Origin: JBEKCP01 sp050014815
GTDB lineage: Bacteria; Planctomycetota; Planctomycetia; Pirellulales; Thermoguttaceae
Length of the DNA stretch: 5,486 nt
Direction: 5' to 3'
Assembly (NCBI GenBank): GCA_050014815.1
Contig: JBEKCP010000424.1
Coordinates: 1 to 5,486, forward strand
Positions 1-5,486 of this stretch are shown here, piece after piece. Position numbers and translations under genes: made by a program. Each line of letters begins with the position of its first letter. The stretch's first letter is position 1. The notes beneath the pieces were generated by a model. That model was not told the origin of the DNA. It saw nothing but the letters and a program-made list of their open reading frames with translations, and did no database searches.

Positions 1-30
1 CGTCCCGTTCCCTTTAATCCCCCTTGTGCG

Positions 31-414
31 TCAGAAGCCCATAAGGGCCATAAGAGCGAATAGGATGATCGGAATAAGGATACCGACAAGTGTCGCAAAC
101 GATGCGAGGCGCGCGCGCCCCTTCCAAAATAGGACGCTCGAAATACTCCAGGCGGCGCCAGGGCCAAGATACAAGGAGCAACCGGCGCAGACGTCCAGGA
201 GGTTGATGTAGTCCAGCAGCCCCCTCGATGCTCTGTACGTTATTACAAGAACCGAAAATACGCCCACTGCGCTGGATGACAACCCCAACATGAGCGTCAG
301 GGCCGCGGGAATCACCCGCCACCAGCCTCGTCTCGGCGCGCCGGCGTTTCGGGCCATTGCGGCCCCTGCGACCTTACGAGGGGGATTTTGCGGGTTCGGA
401 CCGAGGTTCGACAT
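31..414 (-). CDS. Small predicted three-helix membrane protein; candidate immunity protein of the adjacent RHS tip
   Basis: I do not recognise a named family. The 127-residue product has a polar, Pro/Arg-rich N-terminus (about residues 1-33) and three hydrophobic stretches at about 34-59, 74-96 and 103-126. The last runs almost to the C-terminus (ending ALMGF), so it should sit in the inner membrane with little soluble mass. It lies 158 bases downstream of the RHS-metalloprotease ORF on the same strand, where an immunity gene would be expected, but a small membrane protein could be there by chance. The start is uncertain. The first ATG (414) has no clear Shine-Dalgarno and an in-frame TAA lies 8 codons upstream. 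The ATG at 357 (residue 20) has AGGGG five bases before it and keeps all three helices. That this is a real membrane protein is likely; the immunity role is inferred from position only. Confidence 0.6.
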   Translation of the reverse strand: MSNLGPNPQNPPRKVAGAAMARNAGAPRRGWWRVIPAALTLMLGLSSSAVGVFSVLVITYRASRGLLDYINLLDVCAGCSLYLGPGAAWSISSVLFWKGRARLASFATLVGILIPIILFALMALMGF

Positions 415-572
415 TGCCGAGCGCCAAATTGCGAGTTAGGTTGAGGCCCGAGCGACGTACGCGCCGAAGCGGCGACGAAAAAGCGCCACCCACCTGAAAT
501 CTCCTCGTGTGCGAATGTCGGCCTCCTTCTTGCTCCGGCACATTAGGTCAATCTCAAGGAGCTAACGCGGGC

Positions 573-1541
573 TTATTGATGAGCCTGCCAGGGTCCACAC
601 TTCGGGTACATTTTGTCCAATTCGGCGGTCCACTTGGCGAAGTACTCGGCGCGCATTTCCGACCCGTAGCCCATGAGGGCCGGGGGGTCGGCAGCGTACT
701 CGACATCCGCGCCGGTAAGCCAAGGCTTGTAAAAGTGATGGCCCGGGTGAGTAATGTCGAGGAGGTGGCCAAACTCATGCGCGGGCACGTAATAGGGCCC
801 CTGGCCAAACCCGTTGTATTGGGTGAAGTTATAATCAGACGGGTCGTCCGACAGATACATAGTCGTGTTAAATGGCCAAGGAGTGACGTATGCCCGCAAA
901 GAGTTCGCGGAAACGACGATTGTAAAATCTGCATTGGACAGATTCTCACCGTAGATGATGTTTACATACGGTTTGAACGGGCCTGGGCATCGGCACCGGT
1001 CACGTCCCGTGAGCGTCTCCGTCATCGGATAGCTTCTGCGCGCAGGATAGATCAAGAACTGCGAGTTGTTCCACACGCCCTGGATGGCAAGCTTAACCAC
1101 GGCCATGTCGTCGTGCTTCTTTTCCGGTGTCCAATAGGACCTATCCTCCACCCACTTTCGGCCGGTCAGACTCTCCGGACGGCCCACATAGCGGCCTGGA
1201 TTCTCGAACTGGAAGTTTATTCTCGCCTCCATGACGAGTTTGCACTCCCCCTTTTTCAACTTCCAGGTGATGAGTCCACCCGGGTCTGTCGCATCAGTCG
1301 GCCCGTCGCCACAGTAGCGGTAGAGATTGATGTCCGCTTGCATTGGATCTACACAAGATTCCGACACCAACCCCAGGCAAGCCCCGTCAGAACCCCAGCG
1401 CCATTCCCGGCTTGCGTGACCTTCAACCTGCCAGGTATGGGAATCAAGAATAAATTCACCCCGACGCGAGTTTCCGCCTAGAAAGGCCGCTGAGCCCCGG
1501 CGCGGTTCAGAGCGTAGGCAGATGCCATCCATGGCACCCAT
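573..1541 (-). CDS. Orphan RHS C-terminal tip carrying a metzincin-like zinc metalloprotease toxin domain
   Basis: The ORF encodes 322 residues. Residues 1 to about 60 are unrecognised. Residues 71-89 (INLYRYCGDGPTDATDPGG) match the conserved end of the RHS/YD-repeat core, where variable toxin domains begin in polymorphic RHS proteins. Residues of about 90-322 form the variable domain. It contains HEFGHLLDITH at 255-265, with spacing HExxHxxxxxH: H255, H259 and H265 as zinc ligands and E256 as general base. ALMGYG at 288-293, with M290, looks like the Met-turn of metzincins. The glycine usual at position 8 of the zinc motif is Asp262 here. Full RHS proteins usually exceed 1,000 residues and have shell repeats; none are seen, so this is a tip cut from its shell. 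No Shine-Dalgarno precedes the ATG at 1541, and an in-frame stop, which is the recombinase stop, lies 6 codons upstream. Expression as drawn is doubtful. The fold assignment is well supported; the toxin role is inferred. Confidence 0.75.
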   Translation of the reverse strand: MGAMDGICLRSEPRRGSAAFLGGNSRRGEFILDSHTWQVEGHASREWRWGSDGACLGLVSESCVDPMQADINLYRYCGDGPTDATDPGGLITWKLKKGECKLVMEARINFQFENPGRYVGRPESLTGRKWVEDRSYWTPEKKHDDMAVVKLAIQGVWNNSQFLIYPARRSYPMTETLTGRDRCRCPGPFKPYVNIIYGENLSNADFTIVVSANSLRAYVTPWPFNTTMYLSDDPSDYNFTQYNGFGQGPYYVPAHEFGHLLDITHPGHHFYKPWLTGADVEYAADPPALMGYGSEMRAEYFAKWTAELDKMYPKCGPWQAHQ

Positions 1542-1544
1542 TCT

Positions 1545-1560
1545 ACCACAAAATGGTGGT
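1545..1560. repeat. Inverted repeat at the junction between recombinase stop and RHS-tip ORF
   Basis: ACCAC (1545-1549) and GTGGT (1556-1560) form a 5-bp stem with a 6-base A-rich loop, and the stem reaches into the recombinase stop codon. A second near-palindrome, TGCCAT-CC-ATGGCA, lies at 1523-1536 just inside the next ORF. They could be a weak terminator, a recombination site or chance; no T-run follows on the minus strand. Confidence 0.3.
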
Positions 1561-2027
1561 CAAGGGGAGCGATCCTTACGGGCCGGGTGGGTGGCCGTGT
1601 GGATTTCCTTCAGCTTGCGGATGGATACCTGGGTGTAGATCGCCGTCGTTTCCAGCTTGACGTGCCCGAGCATGGCCTGAAGGAACCTGACATCGGCCCC
1701 ATTCTCCAGCATTAGGGTGGCCATCGTGTGCCGGAATAGATGGCAAGCGCCCCGCTTGCCGATGTCGGCCGCATTTACGTACTGCCGCGCGAGCTGTGTC
1801 ATGGCGTCGGGGGAAAAAGGACGGCCCCGGTCGTTCAGGAAAAGCGTGTCACCCGACTTGTCGCCCACCAGTAGCCCCGGCCGGACCTCGATCAGGTAGC
1901 GTTCGACCCACGCCACCGCCCGGCTGCCAATGGGGATCACCCGGTCCTTCTTGCCCTTGCCCTGGCGAATCACAAGAATGCCCCGCTCCACGTCCAGGTC
2001 ATAGGGGCAGAGGCCGGTCATTTCCAT
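1560..2027 (-). pseudogene. Tyrosine recombinase/integrase, C-terminal catalytic fragment
   Basis: The open frame encodes 155 residues of a phage-integrase-type (XerC/D-like) catalytic domain. Visible motifs are the hairpin lysine region QGKGKKDR (22-29), HLFRH (96-100, His96 and Arg99 of the HxxR box), GH at 121-122 and the nucleophile Tyr131 in IYTQ. The tail SIRKLKEIHTATHP is typical of the family. The first catalytic arginine lies just upstream of the ATG: the frame reads GTGIRR before MEMTGL, so 2027 is not the real start. Further upstream this frame hits TGA at 2073-2075. In the neighbouring frame, 2046-2084 reads RFERRRTMLAFL, which resembles the helix normally preceding xTGIRR, implying a small deletion near 2045-2047. 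The N-terminal SAM-like DNA-binding domain, normally 80-100 residues or more, is absent. The catalytic residues are intact, but the protein should be unable to bind its site, so I call it a remnant. Confidence 0.85.
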
Positions 2028-2129
2028 CCGGCGGATGCCCGTGCCAGGAATGCAAGCATTGTGCGGCGGCGCTCAAAGCGGTTATGTCTTGGCCTTCCGA
2101 TACTTGGGCGGAAAGTCACTTTCCGGCAC

Positions 2130-2866
2130 TCATGGGCGAACCAGGTCGATCAGCCGGTTCATTGTGCCCGACGAATCGCGGACGTAGAACTGCATGCGGG
2201 GCCAATCCTCCTTCTCGTCCCAGCGCACGATCAAGCGTCCCTGCGCGTCGGCCCCGACGTCGAACGGGATCATGCTGATGGCGCCGGGGTGGAGCGGCCG
2301 GTCGCCGCTGACCGACTGCGGCGCGCCCCACCCGCCGGCCCGATCGCTCACGTGAATCCGCCCCTTCCCGTCCACGGCGATGCCTCCGGCGGCGATGGGA
2401 CACAAGCGGTTGGTCTTGCCCGTGGTTCCAAAGTCGAACGCCGCGGTTCCATCGTTCGCGTATTTCCAGACGCCCGCACCTTGCACAGTCCGCTCTCTTG
2501 CGGCTGCTCCTCGAACGTGCCGCAGAGGATTTCTGTCCCATCGACCCAGATCTGGTGAGGCCATTTCGGCGGCGAGGCCATCCATAATTCGTACCAACCG
2601 GTGCGCGGCGTCTGGAAATCGTGCTCGATCCAGCCGCAGCCGCCAACGAGGCGCCCCTCGGCGCGATGTTTCGCGAGCTCCTCTTCCTTGGCGTGCCACA
2701 GCACGTCGCTGCGCTGATAATCGGAGAACTTCAGCGTCAGGCGGAGCGGTTCGTCAGGCATCGCCCGCCCGGCCGTCTGCGGGCGGACCGGCTCGGTTTC
2801 CGCGGCATTGGCCGCCGCACACCAGACGCCGACAACGAGCACCGCCATTGCGCGCACAGGTTTCAT
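2130..2866 (-). pseudogene. Secreted protein of unknown function, frameshifted; possible carbohydrate-binding-like N-terminal half
   Basis: From the ATG at 2866 the product starts MKPVRAMAVLVVGVWCAAANA. This is a clear Sec signal peptide: basic start, hydrophobic core, likely cleavage after ANA at residue 21. Residues of about 40-120 contain GWYELWMASPP and HQIWVDGTEI, the pattern of a beta-sandwich module displaying a ligand, as in PA14/NPCBM-like regions; this is a resemblance only. After about residue 130 (SGLCKV) this frame turns to arginine-rich nonsense. A coherent frame resumes at once, reading AGVWKYANDGTAAFDFG, with an NHL-like GGIAVDGKGRIHVSD, and runs to a stop at 2130. One base lost near 2471-2483 explains the break; a sequencing error or a fusion of two gene remnants would look the same. 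AGGAGG lies only two bases before the ATG. The gene begins 35 bases after the oxidoreductase, so cotranscription is likely. Confidence 0.65.
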
Positions 2867-2868
2867 CG

Positions 2869-2874
2869 CCTCCT
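2869..2874 (-). promoter_or_regulatory. Strong but closely spaced Shine-Dalgarno of the secreted protein
   Basis: AGGAGG on the minus strand ends two bases before the ATG at 2866, closer than the usual 5-9. The next in-frame ATG (2848, residue 7) is about 20 bases away, which is too far. The 2866 start also gives a complete signal peptide with its basic end, so I prefer it. Confidence 0.5.
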
Positions 2875-2901
2875 GATTCTCGCCGCCGGCGTGCCGGCCT
2901 T

Positions 2902-3939
2902 TTACTTTCCGCTGGGACGCCGGCCGGGCCACGTTTCCGGCCGCGTCCAGAAATCGTCGTCGCGCCCGCCGTAGTAACTCCCCAGCACCCGGTCCATCAC
3001 CCGCGCCGTGCGCGCCGCCGTCAGGCCGGTGCTCGGGCATTCGCCCCGGCCATGCAACTGGTCCACGATGCTCTGGATGAGCGGTTGCTGGACGTGCGGG
3101 GGATTGGGAAGGTCGAACTGCTCGACGCCCTCGCCCGTCTCCAACCGCACCGGCTCGTTCCCGAACACCGACAGCGTCAGCCTGCCATCCGTGCCCGTGA
3201 TCTCGATCTGATCCTCACCGACGGCGCTGGCGAAGTTCCAGGAACAGATTCCCAGGGCGCCCGAGGCGAAGCGGCAGTGCAGTGCAACCGCGTCTTCGAC
3301 GTCATACGGCGACGCCAGGTTGGCGGCCGCGCCCTCCGCGCTCTGGATCGGCCCAAGGATGAAGTCGAAGATGTCCAGCGCGTGGGAGGCCATGTCCAGG
3401 AAGATGCCGCCGCCGGAGTGCTCGGCCACGAGCCGCCATTCCAGGTTTCCCGGGTCGATGTCGCGGAGGCGGGTGTCGGCGTAGCGATAGGTCAACATGA
3501 CAACCCGTCCCAGCCGGTGGGAATCCACCAACTCCTTGGCCTTGAGGAATCGCAGCAGCCTTCGGCGGTAGAACGCGACCAGCAGCGGCTGGCCGGCCTG
3601 GGCAAAAGCCTCGATCATGCGTTGGCACTCGGCGTGGTTGCGCGCCATCGGCTTCTCGACATAGGCCGGCTTGCCCGCCGCGGCGACCCGCAGGGCATAC
3701 TCCAGGTGGCGCCCCGGCGGCGTGGCGACGTACACGGCGTCAACTTCCGGGGCATGGATCAATTCGTCCGCGTCCCCGGTCCATTTGGGCACGCCGTGAC
3801 GCCGGGCGTAGTCTTCCGCCATCGCCGCGTTGCGCCGCATGACCATGAGCAGGGCGCTGCCGGCGGCCTGCTGAAAGGCGGGGCCGCTCTTGACCTCGGT
3901 GACGTTGCCGCAACCAATAATCCCCCAGCGCACGGTCAT
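2902..3939 (-). CDS. Gfo/Idh/MocA family NAD(P)-dependent oxidoreductase
   Basis: The 345-residue product has the usual length and architecture of this cytoplasmic dehydrogenase family. An N-terminal Rossmann fold opens with WGIIGCGNV (5-13, the GxGxxG dinucleotide site). AVYVATPPGRH (68-78) leads to the hallmark YVEKPMA (93-99), in which Lys96 is the catalytic lysine. The C-terminal alpha/beta domain carries GGGIFLDMASHALD (177-190), in which Asp182 and His186 are the other conserved active-site residues. Members oxidise or reduce sugars, inositols, sugar acids or amino sugars. The substrate cannot be read from sequence, but the glycosidase-like gene upstream and the secreted protein downstream suggest a sugar released from an extracellular glycan. 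The start is supported by GGAG seven bases before the ATG. All active-site residues are present, so it is probably functional. The family call is very secure; the substrate is unknown. Confidence 0.95.
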   Translation of the reverse strand: MTVRWGIIGCGNVTEVKSGPAFQQAAGSALLMVMRRNAAMAEDYARRHGVPKWTGDADELIHAPEVDAVYVATPPGRHLEYALRVAAAGKPAYVEKPMARNHAECQRMIEAFAQAGQPLLVAFYRRRLLRFLKAKELVDSHRLGRVVMLTYRYADTRLRDIDPGNLEWRLVAEHSGGGIFLDMASHALDIFDFILGPIQSAEGAAANLASPYDVEDAVALHCRFASGALGICSWNFASAVGEDQIEITGTDGRLTLSVFGNEPVRLETGEGVEQFDLPNPPHVQQPLIQSIVDQLHGRGECPSTGLTAARTARVMDRVLGSYYGGRDDDFWTRPETWPGRRPSGK

Positions 3940-3946
3940 TTTCTCG

Positions 3947-3950
3947 CTCC
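3947..3950 (-). promoter_or_regulatory. Ribosome binding site of the oxidoreductase
   Basis: GGAG on the minus strand sits seven bases before the ATG at 3939. The spacing is good and fixes the start of the oxidoreductase at its conserved N-terminal Rossmann strand. Confidence 0.6.
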
Positions 3951-4022
3951 GAACTGCACCCTGCGCGAGCCGGCACGTCGCCGCGATTGCCGCTCGCCGG
4001 CGCCGAACGCGGGATTTCGAAC

Positions 4023-4043
4023 CCGGTGTGCGGACAACACCGG
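4023..4043 (-). terminator. Perfect 7-bp hairpin after the glycosidase-like gene; weak terminator or mRNA-end structure
   Basis: CCGGTGT at 4023-4029 pairs perfectly with ACACCGG at 4037-4043 around a 7-base loop. It starts 18 bases after the stop codon of the glycosidase-like gene. No T-tract follows on the minus strand, so it is not a canonical rho-independent terminator. It may instead be a processing or stabilising stem between the first two genes of the cluster. Confidence 0.35.
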
Positions 4044-4060
4044 CGCAGGAGTTCGCGTGC

Positions 4061-5486
4061 TCACTTCAGCCGCAGGATTCGCACACCATACCCTTCGAGC
4101 GCCAATTTCAGTTCGCCCCCCTGGGCATTCCAGGCGAGTTTCTCGCTTGGCGATTCCACGTCGAAGGCCGCAGCGGGGCTGACGCCCAATGCCCCAAGAT
4201 CGAGATCGAATCGGACCTCGGCAGGTTTTGGGTTCCAGGTGCAGACCAGGAGCATCAACTCCTTGCCGCGCTTCAAGAGCAGCGTCTTCGCCTCCGGATC
4301 GCCCGTCTTGACCGGGAACCCGTCGTCCCAGTAGTTGAGAACCCGGCAGTCGTCCTGTGCATAGCCGAAATCCTTGATCGCCTTGAGCATCGGCCCTTCC
4401 ACATCCTCGCCCATCCCCCACCAGCGGATCTCATGCACCATCATGACGCCGAACCGCGTGCGGTGGGCAATGCGTTTCTCTTCGGCCGTCTTGTGGTCCA
4501 TAATCCGGTCCAGGGCCCACGGCACGTTGCCGCTCTGCCGGCCCAGCGTCTCGGCGCGGAGAAAGTCGTGCCGGAACTTGGATTGTTGGGGCTCGGGGCC
4601 GAATTTCCATTCCAGGTCCAGGTTCTCGTCGTTCCACACCATGTAAGGCAGGATGTGCGTGTTGGTCATGTGGATCATCATGGCGGGCAGGGCATCGGGC
4701 GGGGCAAGCTGGCGATGAATGACCCAGATCCGTTTCAGGTACTCGCGCCGCGCCCACATGCCGGCCGAAGGCTGGATCCGCCCGCTGGGCAGCCGGTACG
4801 CCGCCGTGGTCAGCGGATCGTAGGCGCGGGTCGGGAAGGCATTGTCGAAATAGCACCCGATCCCGCGCTTCACCCATTGTGCCGCGTACCAGCAGGCGAA
4901 GTCGCGGTAGCTGGCGACAATGCCCGCGTTGTTGATCCCCGCCTCGTGGTGCCCGGGCTCGGTCTCGCGCTCGATCAGCGGCCGGTGCCAGTCGCCCGAC
5001 CACTCGCTCTGGAACACGTGCGACTCGGGATGGATTTGCGAGGTAGTGTGGAATTCCTCGAAGTAGATCTTGTAGTATTTCTGGCCCGGGCCGAACGTGC
5101 CCAGGAACGGGCCGAGGGCCAGGTTGATCATGTCCTGGCGGAATTTCGGCTGCATGTCGCCCGGGAGGTTCCGCTGTTTCCATGCCTCGAGCTGCTGGGC
5201 CGTCGGGCCGGGCCTGCCGGTGCGCTTGGCGTAGGCCCAATCGGCGATGCAGAAATCGTTCCCCCACGGCATCTTGCCGCAGAACGTCGCGATGTTCGCG
5301 TAGCCCATGTTGAACTTCGACGGCTCCCACACGTCCCGCCGCCGCCAGTCCGCGGGCATCGGCTTGGCCGGACTGGCCATCAGACCGAAGGTGATGGTCC
5401 GCGGCGAAGTAATGACTACGGGTTTCTGGATCAGGTTGATCCTCATCGTCAGCATGCCGTCTTTGCGAATGAGTTGCTGGCAGGCC
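4061..5486 (-). CDS. DUF6067/GH123-like glycoside hydrolase-type protein, C-terminal part (5' end beyond window)
   Basis: The frame stays open to the right edge, reading ACQQLIRKDG before the first internal ATG at 5455, so the true start lies outside the window. I number residues from that methionine (464 residues). INLIQKPVVITSPRTITFGL (6-25) and KPMP resemble the linker that precedes the catalytic barrel in DUF6067 and related GH123-like proteins. The middle region has features of a TIM-barrel glycosidase: KIYFEEFHT (129-137) and GCYFDNAFP (200-208), with Asp204 at a likely strand end, and many Trp/Tyr/His residues suited to a sugar cleft. From about residue 388 a C-terminal beta-sandwich follows: ELMLLVCTWNPKPAEVRFDL to GYGVRILRLK. 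Proteins of this type are usually secreted; the signal peptide would lie upstream. It heads the cluster, 121 bases before the oxidoreductase. The family is recalled by pattern and the activity is unproven. Confidence 0.7.
   Translation of the reverse strand, partial: ACQQLIRKDGMLTMRINLIQKPVVITSPRTITFGLMASPAKPMPADWRRRDVWEPSKFNMGYANIATFCGKMPWGNDFCIADWAYAKRTGRPGPTAQQLEAWKQRNLPGDMQPKFRQDMINLALGPFLGTFGPGQKYYKIYFEEFHTTSQIHPESHVFQSEWSGDWHRPLIERETEPGHHEAGINNAGIVASYRDFACWYAAQWVKRGIGCYFDNAFPTRAYDPLTTAAYRLPSGRIQPSAGMWARREYLKRIWVIHRQLAPPDALPAMMIHMTNTHILPYMVWNDENLDLEWKFGPEPQQSKFRHDFLRAETLGRQSGNVPWALDRIMDHKTAEEKRIAHRTRFGVMMVHEIRWWGMGEDVEGPMLKAIKDFGYAQDDCRVLNYWDDGFPVKTGDPEAKTLLLKRGKELMLLVCTWNPKPAEVRFDLDLGALGVSPAAAFDVESPSEKLAWNAQGGELKLALEGYGVRILRLK

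Noticed and set aside
462..474. CGCCG-AAG-CGGCG hairpin
   Set aside because: Only five pairs with a three-base loop in GC-rich DNA; there is no U-tract in a useful position, so chance is the simplest explanation.
436..543. A 35-codon minus-strand ORF (ATG at 543) between the RHS tip and the membrane protein, and an overlapping 39-codon GTG frame (374-493) preceded by GAGGAG
   Set aside because: Both are very short and show no recognisable motif. The GTG frame overlaps the membrane-protein gene. The purine-rich stretch may simply be chance; I cannot support either as a gene.
507..1481. A 324-codon plus-strand frame opposite the RHS tip
   Set aside because: It is about the same length as the minus-strand ORF but shows no family features, while the minus strand encodes the RHS end and the zinc-protease motif.
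1560..2027. Possible integron integrase with RHS tip as cassette
   Set aside because: The recombinase points toward the tip rather than away from it as in integrons. No attC-like imperfect palindrome with conserved ends is visible, and the N-terminal half is missing.
4010..4026. A tRNA T-arm-like sequence (GGTTCGAAATCC on the minus strand)
   Set aside because: The T stem has a mismatch. The neighbouring 7-bp hairpin has no U33-type anticodon loop and runs directly into it, and no acceptor stem can be formed.
2380..4182. A 600-codon open frame on the plus strand
   Set aside because: It lies antisense to the oxidoreductase and secreted protein, is arginine/proline/alanine-rich with no recognisable motif, and is typical of GC-rich shadow frames. 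The minus-strand genes carry clear family motifs.
4431..5330. A 299-codon minus-strand frame inside the glycosidase-like gene
   Set aside because: It is an arginine/proline-rich shadow in another frame of the real gene.

Overview
All convincing genes lie on the minus strand, so the layout reads from high to low coordinates. The DNA is mostly GC-rich. The mix of a DUF6067/GH123-like glycosidase, a Gfo/Idh/MocA oxidoreductase, a secreted sugar-binding-like protein and an RHS tip suggests an environmental bacterium of the Planctomycetota or a related PVC lineage. That placement is inferred from gene content; no taxonomic marker is present.

Positions 2130-5486 hold what looks like a carbohydrate-processing cluster. 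The glycosidase-like gene is cut by the right edge of the window. It is followed by the oxidoreductase and, 35 bases further on, by a secreted protein with a clear signal peptide. The secreted gene carries an apparent frameshift near 2471-2483, so it is either broken or contains a sequence error.

Positions 1560 to about 2084 hold the catalytic C-terminal part of a tyrosine recombinase. Its N-terminal DNA-binding domain is absent, and a probable second frameshift lies next to the first catalytic arginine. It marks a recombination boundary between the metabolic cluster and what follows.

Positions 31-1541 form an accessory module with lower GC in the stretches I sampled. An ORF begins in unrecognised sequence and passes through only about 30 residues of the conserved RHS core end. 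It finishes in a roughly 230-residue domain with a zinc-metalloprotease signature (HEFGHLLDITH) and a downstream Met-turn-like ALMGYG. I read it as an orphan RHS toxin tip with a metzincin-type protease warhead. A small predicted three-helix membrane protein follows on the same strand and is the positional candidate for its immunity partner. The broken recombinase, the orphan tip and the membrane protein together make up the most interesting part of the window.
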